NCBI GenBank assembly: GCA_035539175.1
Contig: DATLIY010000003.1
Location: 62,001 to 126,000 of the forward strand
Direction of reading: 5' to 3'
DNA: 64,000 nt
Source of the DNA: Acidisarcina sp.
Lineage (GTDB): Bacteria; Acidobacteriota; Terriglobia; Terriglobales; Acidobacteriaceae
Shown: positions 47,577-56,605 of the stretch, one piece after another
Numbering within the stretch: the first letter of the stretch is position 1
How the letters are laid out: the number at the start of each line of letters is the position of its first letter
Made by a program: the position numbers and the translations under genes
Notes under the pieces: model-generated
The model's input: only the letters and a program-made list of their open reading frames with translations
Databases searched by the model: none
What the model was told of the DNA's origin: nothing

Positions 47577-48347
47577 CTATCGTTCCGCATCCAGCATGGC
47601 CTGGGTAGCCTGGAGCATCTGGCGGATCCCGGTTGCTGCGAGGTCGAGCATGCTGTCGAGTGCGGTTCGCGGAAAGGTCGAGCGCTCCCCCGTGGCCTGC
47701 ACTTCCACAAGCTCTCCATCAGCGGCCATCACGACGTTCATATCCACATCGGCCTGGGAATCTTCGTCGTAGGCAAGATCCAGCAGCACGGCATTCTCGA
47801 CGACTCCCACACTCACGGCAGCCACCATCTGCTTCAAGGGAGTGGCGGCAAGGGTTCCTGCTTTCACCATCGACTGCATAGCCAGGGCCATGGCGGCACA
47901 GGCTCCCGTGATGGCCGCAGTGCGGGTTCCTCCGTCTGCCTGGAGCACATCGCAGTCCAGAATCACGGTGCGTTCGCCGAGTGCGGCGCGGTCGACAACG
48001 GCTCGCAACGAGCGCCCGATCAACCGCTGAATCTCGTGGGTTCTACCGCCAACCTTGCCCCGTTCCGACTCGCGTGCGGTGCGCGTGAGCGTAGCGCGGG
48101 GAAGCATTCCATACTCCGCGGTAACCCAGCCGCGTCCGCTGTTCCGCATCCAGCCGGGAACGCCCAGTTCGACGGTTGCATTGCACAGCACCCGGGTGTT
48201 GCCAAGCTCGATCAATACCGATCCCTCGGCCGTGCGGACGAAGTGCGGGGTAAGCCGCAGCGGCCGCAGCTCATAGGCAGTGCGGTTATCCGAACGAAAG
48301 AAGGAGAACGCGGACGGGGAGGAAACGGGTCGAACAGGATTCGTCAT
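47577..48347 (-). CDS. rph: Ribonuclease PH
   Basis: 256 residues; phosphorolytic 3'-exonuclease trimming tRNA precursors. It has [64 protein letters not shown] with the phosphate-site Arg residues, [20 protein letters not shown] and [18 protein letters not shown]. The N terminus is about 15 residues longer than usual (Pro/Ser/Phe-rich). ATG 48347 is chosen over 48356 as the usual start of the family. Confidence 0.95.
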   Translation of the reverse strand: MTNPVRPVSSPSAFSFFRSDNRTAYELRPLRLTPHFVRTAEGSVLIELGNTRVLCNATVELGVPGWMRNSGRGWVTAEYGMLPRATLTRTARESERGKVGGRTHEIQRLIGRSLRAVVDRAALGERTVILDCDVLQADGGTRTAAITGACAAMALAMQSMVKAGTLAATPLKQMVAAVSVGVVENAVLLDLAYDEDSQADVDMNVVMAADGELVEVQATGERSTFPRTALDSMLDLAATGIRQMLQATQAMLDAER

Positions 48348-48754
48348 TGCTCTCATTCTAAGGCACCGGATTCCCGGACCAAAAAGGGAGAGCCGACGCG
48401 CAAGTTCAGAAGAGAATCATGACCAGATCGGGAATTCACCAGAATGGGGTCCCGAATCAGGCATCAGCGTTAACGTAATGTTTTTACACGACTTGTCTTG
48501 CTTTTGGTTAGACGTATATCCCATTTCGGGAAATCCACAGCTCATTTGCGGCCCAGGAAATGTGACGGTCCTATGGAGGCTAAATGCCGTGCAATCTGTC
48601 GTTTCGGCAGGAAGTCCCAGTTTGGTACACGGCATGCACTAGAGAAGGACACCGAGTTCACTATGGGAAGGTTTTGCGGGTTACCAGGGGACCGGTTCGC
48701 TGAAAAGGGATTCGCACCGAGCAGATTCGCAGAAAGGGAGAGTTGAGGAGAGTT
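48348..48754. other. Divergent region between rph and the histidine kinase gene
   Basis: No credible protein gene. It holds the candidate sigma-54 promoter at 48623-48638. An AT-rich stretch lies around 48468-48520. Confidence 0.5.
48623..48638 (+). promoter_or_regulatory. Candidate sigma-54 (-24/-12) promoter
   Basis: TGGTACACGGCATGCA fits TGGYACR-N4-WTGCA with the invariant GG and GC separated by exactly 10 bp. It is 117 bp upstream of the histidine kinase / NtrC-like operon. Two positions depart from the best consensus. Confidence 0.45.
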
Positions 48755-49672
48755 ATGGAGTCACTGGCGCAAGCATCGTTCCCGATCCCAGGCAAGACCG
48801 CTCCTGCGGCTGGTCCAAGGGTGGATTCGTCTGCGCAGGAACGCGCGAGTCTTTCGCATGATATGCGGAATATGCTGATGGCTCTGAATCTCTATTGCGA
48901 CCTGCTATCCGAGGATGCGGTACTGCCTGTTCGCCACCGTCACTATGCGGACGAATTGCGGCTGGTGGTTCAGGCAGGCAGCGATCTTCTCGATCGTCTC
49001 CAGCATCTGGCAACTCCGCCGCGCAATGCTCCAGTCGCAGCCCAGGAAGCGGGGAGCACCGCGGTAGGGAACCTGGCCCGGGAGTTGGAGAGCTGCCGGG
49101 GTCTGCTGCAGGCTTTGGCGGGTTCTTCCATTCGCGTGAACCTGGAGGTTGGCAGGTATACCGGGCCCGTGCCCCTCAGCCGCGAAGACCTTATGCGCAT
49201 CCTGGTCAATCTTGTTCGCAACGCATCCGAGGCCATGAGACTGGCCACGGCACAAGCCACGCCACAGGAGATGACGCGCGGCGGAGGAGAGATCCGGATC
49301 GCGGTCCGCATGGCGGAGGCGGTGGGGCCAGAAGTGACGCAGCGAGTTGTTCTCTCGGTTGAGGATGATGGTCCGGGAATGGACGCTTCTGTCCGGGAAC
49401 ACATCTTCGAGCGCGGTTTTACGACCAAAGGATGCCGCGGCACCAGCGTATCCAGTACCAGCGCATCGGGCCGTGGGCCTCGTGGCCTGGGGCTCGCGAT
49501 CGTGCGGGAGCTGGTGGAGGCCGCAGGCGGCATGGTGCGTGCCTCGAATCGTGATGGTCACGGAGCGCGCTTTGAAATTACGTTTCCAGCGGTTAGGGGA
49601 AAGCTGAGTACCACCAAAGTAGTAGCACGAAAGGATACCGCCTTGCGGGGAGGAACCGAAGTACAATGCTAA
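48755..49672 (+). CDS. NtrB-like soluble histidine kinase
   Basis: 305 residues without membrane or PAS domain. H-box LSHDMRNML (His35); N-box NLVRNASEAM; G1 DDGPGM; F-box FERGFTTK; G2 GRGPRGLGLAIV. A 40-residue Gly/Ser loop precedes G2. It should phosphorylate the response regulator encoded next, which it overlaps by 7 nt (ATGCTAA). With no sensor domain, input must come from a partner protein. GAGGAG precedes ATG 48755. The candidate -24/-12 promoter is upstream. Confidence 0.9.
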   Translation: MESLAQASFPIPGKTAPAAGPRVDSSAQERASLSHDMRNMLMALNLYCDLLSEDAVLPVRHRHYADELRLVVQAGSDLLDRLQHLATPPRNAPVAAQEAGSTAVGNLARELESCRGLLQALAGSSIRVNLEVGRYTGPVPLSREDLMRILVNLVRNASEAMRLATAQATPQEMTRGGGEIRIAVRMAEAVGPEVTQRVVLSVEDDGPGMDASVREHIFERGFTTKGCRGTSVSSTSASGRGPRGLGLAIVRELVEAAGGMVRASNRDGHGARFEITFPAVRGKLSTTKVVARKDTALRGGTEVQC

Positions 49673-51135
49673 CAATTGCTCCAACTAGTTTTTCCATGCA
49701 GACTTTTCCTGAATTGGTTGCAGGGAGGATGCACCTTCTCGTCGTGGATGAAGACGCTGCGGTGCGTTCCGCCTGTTGCGAAATTGCGACTCGGCTGGGT
49801 TATGCTGCGACGGGCGCTGCCGGCGTAGCTGCCGCCCGCGAACTGCTGCGTGGCAATGCCATCGACATTCTTCTGCTCGATCTGAAGGCTCCGGTCGCGG
49901 CTGGTCTTGAGCTTCTGGAAGAGGTGAAGACTCTGCATCCGCAGACCTCGGTGGTGGTGATGACCGCGTTCGCCACGGTCAACTCCGCAGTCGAGGCGAT
50001 GCGCACCGGCGCGAGCGATTACCTGACCAAGCCATTTGCGCTGGATGAAATCTCCGGCGTGTTGGAACGCGCCTCGGAGCGGAAGAAGGTGGATGTATCC
50101 AGCCGCCGGTTGCGGGAGAGGCTGCGGAACCAGCAGGGGCTTGGCAACATCATCGGGCGCAGTCCGGAGATGGATAAGCTGTATCGAATTCTTTCCAAGG
50201 TCGCGCAGAGCTCGCACCCTGTCCTGATCCTGGGCGAGAGCGGCACGGGCAAGGAGCTGGTGGCGCGGGCTATCCATGCCAATGGCGCAAACGCCAGCAA
50301 GCCTTTCATCCCGGTAGATTGCGGATCGCTGGTGCCGACACTGATCGAGAGCGAGCTCTTCGGCTATGTCAAGGGAGCCTTCACGGGAGCGAACCGCTCG
50401 AAGGACGGCCTGCTTGCATCGGCAGAGGGTGGCACCGTATTCCTCGACGAGATTGGCGAGTTGCCACTTGACCTGCAGGCCAAGCTGCTGCGCGCTCTGC
50501 AGGAAAAGGAAATCCGGCCGGTTGGATCGACGACCCGCATCCCCATCAATGTCCGCGTGCTGGCAGCGACGAACCGCGACCTGGCGGGAATGGTGGAGCA
50601 GGGGCGCTTCCGCAAGGATCTGTATTACCGCCTGAATGTGGTGAACCTGAGGATCCCTCCTCTGCGCGATCGCAAGCAGGACATCCCCATGCTGGCAGCC
50701 CACTTTCTGGATCGTCTGTCCCGGGAGAACGCGACCACTTACACGTTGAGCGATGACGCCCTGCGTACGATGATCGCCTACGACTGGCCGGGGAATGTCC
50801 GGGAGTTGGAGAACTCCATTGAACGTGCCTGCGCACTCTCATCCGGTCCGACGCTGCACATGGGCGATCTGCCGACGCAGTTGCAGGAGTTCCGCCTGCA
50901 GGTGCACCGCACCAATGATGCGGGGAGCGGGGCAGCGCAGGAGTCCGCCGCCGCGATGCCTGAAGTCACTCCCCTCGCGGAGTTGGAGAAGCAGGCAATC
51001 CTTTCCACCATTCGGCAACTGAAGGGCGACAAACTGATGGCAGCCAAGCTTCTCGGCATCGGAAAGACGACGCTCTACCGCAAGCTGAAGGAGTATGGCA
51101 TTACCGAAGCAATGGCAACGGACCCCGCTGATTGA
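49666..51135 (+). CDS. NtrC-family sigma-54 response regulator
   Basis: 489 residues. Intact receiver: acidic pair in LLVVDEDAAV, phospho-acceptor in DILLLDLKAP (about residue 70), Thr in VVMTAF, Lys in YLTKPFALDE. AAA+ domain: GESGTGKE (about 190), GAFTGA (about 240), VFLDEIGEL, RKDLYYRLNVV. C-terminal Fis-type helix-turn-helix (KLMAAKLLGIGKTTLYRKLKEYG). It starts inside the kinase gene's end with GGGGAGGA upstream, so translation is coupled. Target genes unknown. Confidence 0.94.
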   Translation: MLTIAPTSFSMQTFPELVAGRMHLLVVDEDAAVRSACCEIATRLGYAATGAAGVAAARELLRGNAIDILLLDLKAPVAAGLELLEEVKTLHPQTSVVVMTAFATVNSAVEAMRTGASDYLTKPFALDEISGVLERASERKKVDVSSRRLRERLRNQQGLGNIIGRSPEMDKLYRILSKVAQSSHPVLILGESGTGKELVARAIHANGANASKPFIPVDCGSLVPTLIESELFGYVKGAFTGANRSKDGLLASAEGGTVFLDEIGELPLDLQAKLLRALQEKEIRPVGSTTRIPINVRVLAATNRDLAGMVEQGRFRKDLYYRLNVVNLRIPPLRDRKQDIPMLAAHFLDRLSRENATTYTLSDDALRTMIAYDWPGNVRELENSIERACALSSGPTLHMGDLPTQLQEFRLQVHRTNDAGSGAAQESAAAMPEVTPLAELEKQAILSTIRQLKGDKLMAAKLLGIGKTTLYRKLKEYGITEAMATDPAD

Positions 51136-51179
51136 GAAGGATCCGCCGGTACTCTGACGGACGCTCGCAGCAAAACAAC

Positions 51180-51229
51180 AGCGGCCCAAAAACAAATTCA
51201 CACTAGCGGCCCCAAAACAAAATACAGCT
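51180..51229. repeat. 25-bp imperfect tandem duplication
   Basis: AGCGGCCCAAAAACAAATTC then ACACT (51180-51204) is followed directly by AGCGGCCCCAAAACAAAATA then CAGCT (51205-51229). It lies between the NtrC-like gene and the receiver-like gene. Confidence 0.8.
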
Positions 51230-51253
51230 AGAAAGTACAGACAGGAGTTCTTT

Positions 51254-51754
51254 GTGAATCTGCCCATATTGATGATTACCGCCCTTGCAGGATCCGAAAA
51301 TTGCGCCATGGCCATGGGCCGTCAACTCGGCCTTTCTGTGGAAGTTGCGGACACGCGCAAGGCTGCGCTGACCGCGCTTCGCCGCAGAGAATACTCCGTG
51401 GTGGTGGTGGACGACTCGCTGGCTGAGTCCGACCCCGCGGGTATGGAACTGATCTGGAAGCATGCAGCACTCGCCGTGCCTCTGCAGGTGAACTTTGCCA
51501 TCTCGGGTGCCTCCCGGCTGGCGCGAGAGGTCCGTCTGGCCCTTAGCCGACGCGAACAGGAGCAGTCTCTGGCGATGCGCGCCGCGGCTTCGACGATTGA
51601 GAACGAACTGAAGTCGACGGTTACCGGCCTGCTGCTGCAATCCCAGTTGGCGCTGGCGGAGCCTTCGGCATCTCCGGTATTGACGGAAAAATTAAAGCTG
51701 ATGGTGGAGCTGGCCGGCAACCTTCGTCAGCAGTTGGCGCGCCCGCAGGCTTAG
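51254..51754 (+). CDS. Receiver-like protein with DHp-like helical tail
   Basis: 166 residues. The first 110 look like a CheY-type fold: ILMITAL, VEVADTRKAALTAL, SVVVVDDSLAESDPAG (possible acceptor Asp), LQVNFAISGASRLAREVRLAL. The N-terminal acidic pair is missing. The last 55 residues form two helices (STIENELKSTVTGLLLQSQL and ...LMVELAGNLRQQL) reminiscent of a histidine-kinase dimerisation hairpin without the His. ACAGGAG precedes the GTG start. It follows the NtrBC-like pair and may be a regulator or sink for it; by context only. Confidence 0.6.
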   Translation: MNLPILMITALAGSENCAMAMGRQLGLSVEVADTRKAALTALRRREYSVVVVDDSLAESDPAGMELIWKHAALAVPLQVNFAISGASRLAREVRLALSRREQEQSLAMRAAASTIENELKSTVTGLLLQSQLALAEPSASPVLTEKLKLMVELAGNLRQQLARPQA

Positions 51755-51829
51755 AGCACCGCTCCCGCGCAAGGTCGCGACAGGGCTCGCACGCCGTTCC
51801 ATTGGTAGCGTTCCGCGCCCTGTTTCTAC

Positions 51830-51858
51830 CGCCGCTGTTCCACTCAGGAACGGCGGCG
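51830..51858. terminator. Hairpin between convergent genes
   Basis: CGCCGCTGTTCC (51830-51841) pairs with GGAACGGCGGCG (51847-51858), one G-U pair, loop ACTCA. It lies between the receiver-like gene and the leftward VWA gene. No T-run. Confidence 0.5.
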
Positions 51859-51912
51859 CTGGATGGCCCTCAGCCAGATCGCAGGGAGCACCGCACATTT
51901 GGCTGCACGGGG

Positions 51913-53154
51913 CTAATGCACGGTGCGCATCTTCCTTTGCATATAGTCCATCAGCAGATACTCGCCGAGCGTATCGGGCGTGGTGAAGTAGGCTTTGCCG
52001 CGGCACATCGACGTAACCTTCTGCACAAACTGCACCAGGCCAAGGTCTGAGGCCAGCATGAAGGTGTTGATCATGATGCTGGAGCGCTTGCAGCGGGCGA
52101 CCTCTTCCAGCGTCTCGCTCACCACCAGCGGATCGAGCCCAAAGGCGTTCTTGTAGATGCGTCCATCCGGCAGCGTGAGGGCCGAGGGCTTCCCATCGGT
52201 AATCATCACGATCTGCTTCATATCCTTGCGTTGCCGTTCGAGGATACGCTGCGCCAATCGCAGGCCCTCGCGCGTGTTGGTGTAGTAGGGGCCGACCTTG
52301 ACGCGGGCAATCTGCGAGACGGGCATCTCCTCCGCCGAGTCATGGAAGAGCACAAGGGAAAGAGAGTCTCCGGGATATTGCGTGCGGATGAGATGCGAGA
52401 GTGCCATAGCCACCCGCTTTGCAGGTGTGAAGCGGTCCTCCCCGTAGAGAATCATCGAGTGGGAGCAATCCAGCAGAACCACTGTGGCGCAGGAGCTCTG
52501 ATACTCCGACTGGTGTACATGCAGATCGCTGTACTCGATGTTCAGCGGCATGCGGAGGCCTTCGCGTGCAATCGCCGAGCTGAGCGTGGCAGTCGTGTCC
52601 AGATTCAGCGTGTCTCCGAATTGATAGAGCTGGGAAGCTCCGCTGGTTTCAATTCCGGTAGCCCAGTGCTGCGTGTCGTGCCGGCCATAACTGGACTTGC
52701 CGAGCGAGCCCAGGAGATCGCGGAGCGTCTTGAAGCCGAGAAAGTCGAGGCTCTTGTCGGTAACCTCAAACCGTACCTGCCCTTCGACCTCGCCGACCTG
52801 CCCTTGCCCCGCTGATGGGCGAGCCGGATTCAGAGGGCTCTCGACCGAGATATAGTTTTCCTGCTCCATCCGGTCGATGAGTTGTTCGATGAGATCGTCG
52901 AGCTGGCCGCTCTCCACCATCTTGTCGAGCTGCTGCTGCAGGGATTGGTCGAGCATTTCTCCGGATTCGAGCGCCTGGCGGAGCGCCTCCCGCAGACTCT
53001 CCAATGTGTGCTCGCCGTCGAGTTCGGCAAAGCGGGAGTAGGGATCGCGGTAGCCGGAATCGAGCAGGTAGTTCGCGAGAGCCTGCAGCAGGTCTTCCAT
53101 GCTCATTTCGGATGCCGGGCTGCCGTTGTACTTGGTGTATCGAATCCGTTTCAT
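51913..53154 (-). CDS. VWA-domain protein partner of a ChlI-like AAA ATPase
   Basis: 413 residues. Residues 1-170 are mostly helical and acidic. The VWA domain starts around residue 215 with the MIDAS motif [31 protein letters not shown] and the ending [12 protein letters not shown] follow. It resembles the VWA half of Mg-chelatase-like AAA/VWA systems, where the ATPase works with a VWA adaptor to insert metals or remodel proteins. The AAA gene lies 86 bp upstream on the same strand. No tetrapyrrole genes nearby. Confidence 0.85.
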   Translation of the reverse strand: MKRIRYTKYNGSPASEMSMEDLLQALANYLLDSGYRDPYSRFAELDGEHTLESLREALRQALESGEMLDQSLQQQLDKMVESGQLDDLIEQLIDRMEQENYISVESPLNPARPSAGQGQVGEVEGQVRFEVTDKSLDFLGFKTLRDLLGSLGKSSYGRHDTQHWATGIETSGASQLYQFGDTLNLDTTATLSSAIAREGLRMPLNIEYSDLHVHQSEYQSSCATVVLLDCSHSMILYGEDRFTPAKRVAMALSHLIRTQYPGDSLSLVLFHDSAEEMPVSQIARVKVGPYYTNTREGLRLAQRILERQRKDMKQIVMITDGKPSALTLPDGRIYKNAFGLDPLVVSETLEEVARCKRSSIMINTFMLASDLGLVQFVQKVTSMCRGKAYFTTPDTLGEYLLMDYMQRKMRTVH

Positions 53155-53240
53155 GGCATAGCTCCTGGAAGAGCAGGTCTGTCAGCGAAGCACGCGCCGG
53201 GCTGCGATTCGAGAATGCTGCCCCGGCATTCTTGAGGCCT

Positions 53241-54752
53241 CTAGTTGAGTCCCCGCCGTACCTGCTTCTGCTGCCACTCCTCGGCGAAGGACTCCGTGTC
53301 TGTGCGCTCCGGCCGCCGCGGCTTCTCCTGCGCGGAGAAGCCGCGTTCCTCGCTGCGGCTCAACTTTCTGTGGGCATACATGCCTTCGAGCAAAAACTCC
53401 GCCGCGGAGACAATCAGCTCCGGCGTGCCCGAGGGCTTCACCGAAACAGCGGAGAGTTTTTCGAGGAGCCCTTGAATCTGGCACAACTCGGCCAGGGTAT
53501 CGGCAGCGGATTGTCCGTCATCGATCTTGACGGTGCCGCCCAGGTTGAACCACTGCTCGATCTGCTGTGTATTGGTGGTGGCGAAATACTTGTCGTAGAA
53601 CCGTGCGATCGCGACGCGGATCAACTCGCGGACCACCGTGTCGGCGCCGCGCAGTTCTCCTTCATATTCCAACTCGACCTTGCCGGTGATGCCCGGGAGT
53701 GCGGCGTACAGATCACCAACCCGCGGAACGACGAGCGTTTCTCCGTGCAGGAGCGCGCGCCGCTCGGCGTTGGAAACGACCAGCTCCATCGTGGAGATGG
53801 GCAGCCGCTGGCTTACGCCGCTGCGGTTATCTACCTTCTTATCCTGGCGTGCGCTGAAGGCGATCTGCTCCACGATCTCGCGGATATATGCGGGGATTTC
53901 GACGCGGCCCGTGCCGCGATCGGTCCACGCCTCCTGGCTGGTAATGGCGATGCCTTCTTCGATCGTCTCCGGATAATGCGTGCGAATCTCCGAGCCGATG
54001 CGATCTTTCAGCGGAGTGACAATCTTGCCGCGTGCGGTGTAGTCCTCCGGGTTTGCGCTGAAGACGAGTGCGAGATCCAGCGCCAGCCGGACAGGGTAGC
54101 CCTTAATCTGCACATCGCCTTCCTGCATGATGTTGAAGAGCGCAACCTGTATTTTTCCGGCAAGGTCGGGGAGTTCGTTGATGGCGAAGATGCCCCGATT
54201 GGCGCGTGGCAGCAATCCATAGTGCATGGTGAGCTCGTTCGACAGGTCCTGGCCGCCGCGTGCCGCCTTGATGGGGTCCAGGTCGCCGACGAGGTCTGCA
54301 ACCGTGACGTCGGGCGTCGCGAGCTTTTCCACGTAGCGGTCGTCTCGCGAGAGATATGCAATGGAGACGTCGTCCCCGCGCTCCTCGATTAGCTCGCGGC
54401 AACGACGGCACAAGGGATGGTATGGATTGTCGCGGATTTCGCAGCCTGCCACGAAGGGCAGCTTTTCGTCGAGGATCGCAGTCAGCGCCCGTAGAATCCG
54501 GCTCTTGGCCTGGCCGCGGAGTCCCAGAAGGATGAAGTTCTGCCGCGACAACACTGCGTTGACGATCTGCGGAACCACCGTATCCTCATAGCCGACGATG
54601 CCGGGGAAGAGAGGATCTCTGGCCTTGAGGCGCGCGATCAGGTTTTCGCGCATCTCTTCTTTCACGCTGCGGTTTTTCAACCGTGCTTCGGAGAACAGAT
54701 CGCTCTTGCGAAGTTCACCCAGAGTCAGGGGAAGGTGGCTCGGTGAAGACAT
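53241..54752 (-). CDS. ChlI-like AAA+ ATPase with altered Walker motifs
   Basis: 503 residues of the Mg-chelatase subunit I-like AAA family. The Walker A region is LLGLRGQAKSRIL (Ala where the canonical GxxxxGK has Gly) and Walker B is GIFAINELPDL (Asn for the usual Asp). A cysteine cluster HPLCRRCREL lies between them, a likely zinc knuckle. ALFNIMQEGDVQIKGYPVRL, LVFSANPEDYTARG and PLKDRIGSEIRTHYP follow. Both alterations look like lineage features of this ChlI-like branch, but nucleotide hydrolysis is not assured. Paired with the VWA gene downstream. Confidence 0.85.
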   Translation of the reverse strand: MSSPSHLPLTLGELRKSDLFSEARLKNRSVKEEMRENLIARLKARDPLFPGIVGYEDTVVPQIVNAVLSRQNFILLGLRGQAKSRILRALTAILDEKLPFVAGCEIRDNPYHPLCRRCRELIEERGDDVSIAYLSRDDRYVEKLATPDVTVADLVGDLDPIKAARGGQDLSNELTMHYGLLPRANRGIFAINELPDLAGKIQVALFNIMQEGDVQIKGYPVRLALDLALVFSANPEDYTARGKIVTPLKDRIGSEIRTHYPETIEEGIAITSQEAWTDRGTGRVEIPAYIREIVEQIAFSARQDKKVDNRSGVSQRLPISTMELVVSNAERRALLHGETLVVPRVGDLYAALPGITGKVELEYEGELRGADTVVRELIRVAIARFYDKYFATTNTQQIEQWFNLGGTVKIDDGQSAADTLAELCQIQGLLEKLSAVSVKPSGTPELIVSAAEFLLEGMYAHRKLSRSEERGFSAQEKPRRPERTDTESFAEEWQQKQVRRGLN

Positions 54753-54848
54753 AGATTCTCTCCTGCAGTTCGCTCCCTTGTTTGACTCGGAATCGCCTCA
54801 AGAGTTTGCTTGGGGTAGTTTGCCTGGGGCCTGTCGCTGTAGCGGCAA

Positions 54849-55466
54849 TTACATCACGTGGCCGTTCCGGCTGGAAGCCAGAGATGCCTGCGCTCCGCGG
54901 CGGAGCTTGGGGAGAAATGTCTTGTAGAACTCCAGAAGCCGCAGCGTGCGGTCCGCGTCCGACCGCAAACAAAGGAGTTCCTGCTTAAAGTCCAGGTCTG
55001 CGGGCAGGCTCCACGCCAGTTGAAATGAGATGGAATCTGCAGGATTGAGAGCCGCGTATATGGCCTCCACTCCCGCCAGTTCCAGCGCCTCGTAGTGGAG
55101 GCCGAGGCACTCCTCGCGGTTTAGCCTGCTGGCAGTCTCGCCAAAGTCAGGCAGCAGATCAACTTCCGCCTGCAGAAAAGTGCGGGAGTTATCCAGCGTC
55201 TCGATCTCAAAGCGGTCGATTCCTTCGCATAGAATGTCCATCCGGCCATCGGAATAGCGTTCGAGGATACGAAGAATGTGCGCCGTACATCCAATAACCG
55301 CAAGGCCACCCCGCTGTGCCCGCACCACTCCGAAGATCCCGTTTCCGTCGAGGCATTCTGCGACCATCTCCCGGTAGCGGTTTTCGAAAATATGAAGCGG
55401 GAGAGGAGCCCCTGGAAAGAGCACCACATCCAGCGGGAACAAAGGGATTCTCATGGCTCCGTCCAT
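54849..55466 (-). CDS. LON substrate-binding domain protein
   Basis: 205 residues: a stand-alone N-terminal LON (PUA-like) domain without protease. It begins RIPLFPLDVVLFPGAPLPLHIFENRYREMV, with FGVVRAQRGGLAVIGCTAHI and a C-terminal helical part (FQLAWSLPADLDFKQELLCL). Such proteins probably bind degradation substrates. Starts at 55466 and 55454 are both possible. It follows the TPR gene on the same strand. Confidence 0.85.
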   Translation of the reverse strand: MDGAMRIPLFPLDVVLFPGAPLPLHIFENRYREMVAECLDGNGIFGVVRAQRGGLAVIGCTAHILRILERYSDGRMDILCEGIDRFEIETLDNSRTFLQAEVDLLPDFGETASRLNREECLGLHYEALELAGVEAIYAALNPADSISFQLAWSLPADLDFKQELLCLRSDADRTLRLLEFYKTFLPKLRRGAQASLASSRNGHVM

Positions 55467-55563
55467 TATGCACGTCCCGGCGGTGTGCGAAACATCCGCG
55501 GCGGTTTCTCTTTTGATCGCCTGAGATTGCCTCCGCGGAGAGATTTTCAGCCGGGACGTCGGC

Positions 55564-55875
55564 TTAATTCTCCAGATCGTCGAGCATATCCTGCATTTCG
55601 CCCTCGGCATGCGTGTTGCGGGTTCGAACCGCGCTTGCGATACCAGCCTTCAGGCGCTCCTTAGCTTCGTCGATGCGTCCGGCCTTGGCCAGCGTCTGGG
55701 CACACATGAAGTATCCCGGCGTGTAGTCGGGGTGATCCGTTGCGAGGCGGTCAAACTCTGCCAATGCAGCCGTCACGTCGCCGCTGTTGGCGTACTCCAT
55801 CGCCAGCCCATAGCGGGCAAAGCTGTCCATGGGGTTCATGGTGAGAATCTGCTGCAACATGTCGATTTTGGTCAT
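55564..55875 (-). CDS. Small TPR-repeat protein
   Basis: 103 residues. About two tetratricopeptide units: DSFARYGLAMEYANSGDVTAALAEFDRLA and YTPGYFMCAQTLAKAGRIDEAKERL (split here), then an acidic end. It is a small scaffold fold without a signal peptide; partner unknown. AGGAG precedes the ATG at 55875. It lies upstream of the LON-domain gene by about 100 bp. Confidence 0.8.
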   Translation of the reverse strand: MTKIDMLQQILTMNPMDSFARYGLAMEYANSGDVTAALAEFDRLATDHPDYTPGYFMCAQTLAKAGRIDEAKERLKAGIASAVRTRNTHAEGEMQDMLDDLEN

Positions 55876-56056
55876 GCGCTCCTTTTTCTGCCTTGATCGC
55901 GCACTCCGGCGGGGCTCTGGGATTTGCCTAAATCCCCACAATTGCCGAAACTGGAAAGAGCCCCGAGAGAGCCGAATGGCCAGAGCCGATTCTAATTGCT
56001 GCTGGCCGATCCCGCCGAGGGTGTAAGTTTGCCGTCTTCAGGAAAGAGAGTTGTTC

Positions 56057-56605
56057 ATGGATTTTGCCGATCATCCCCTCCCCATCCGCACGGTGGCGGA
56101 CTCGCAGTCTGAGATGACCGAACTGATTTTGCCGAATGATACCAATACCCTCGGCAATCTGCTCGGCGGAAGGCTCATGCACTTCATCGATCTGGTCGGA
56201 GCCATGGCCGCCTACCGGCACTCGCGCACCCATGTCGTGACCGCTGCCATGGAGCACATCGACTTCATCGCCCCGGTGCATGTCGGGGACCTGCTGATTT
56301 TGAAGTCGTCCATGAATCGGGCCTTCAACACCTCGATGGAAGTGGGGGTCAAGGTCTGGGTGGAGAATACCCTGGCTGGAGTTCATCGCCACGTGGCGAG
56401 CGCCTATCTCACATTCGTCGCCATTGATTCGCAGGGGCGCCGCGTTCCCATACCACGGCTTCAGCCGGAGACGCAGGAGGAGGAACGGCGGTTTGAAGAC
56501 GCCGGCCGGCGCAGGGAGCATCGCCAGTCCGAACGGGAGCGCAAGCGCGCGAGCCTGCCTCCGGAAAAGGAAATGCAAGGGGCGGTGCGCCCGGGGAAAT
56601 TGTAA
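56057..56605 (+). CDS. Acyl-CoA thioesterase (hotdog fold)
   Basis: 182 residues. Hotdog thioesterase signature: TELILPNDTNTLGNLLGGRLMHFIDLVGAMAA (spanning about 20-50, with the catalytic Asp/Asn-rich turn), then HVVTAAMEHIDFIAPVHVGDLL and VEVGVKVWVEN-like strands. The tail after residue 135 is long, basic and Glu/Arg-rich. Hydrolyses acyl-CoA. ATG 56057 has GGAAAGAGAG upstream. Confidence 0.9.
   Translation: MDFADHPLPIRTVADSQSEMTELILPNDTNTLGNLLGGRLMHFIDLVGAMAAYRHSRTHVVTAAMEHIDFIAPVHVGDLLILKSSMNRAFNTSMEVGVKVWVENTLAGVHRHVASAYLTFVAIDSQGRRVPIPRLQPETQEEERRFEDAGRRREHRQSERERKRASLPPEKEMQGAVRPGKL

Noticed and set aside
47271-48422. 383-codon open frame on the plus strand over rph
   Set aside because: Most of it is antisense to RNase PH and it has no recognisable domain.
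48498-48746. 82-codon open frame before the histidine kinase gene
   Set aside because: Composition is not protein-like, there is no family, and it overlaps the candidate promoter.
53004-54392. 462-codon open frame on the plus strand over the AAA/VWA pair
   Set aside because: Antisense to two recognisable genes; no motif and no ribosome site.
53241-54752. Magnesium chelatase for chlorophyll synthesis
   Set aside because: The Walker motifs differ, no ChlH/BchH or other pigment gene is nearby, and the family also serves unrelated roles.
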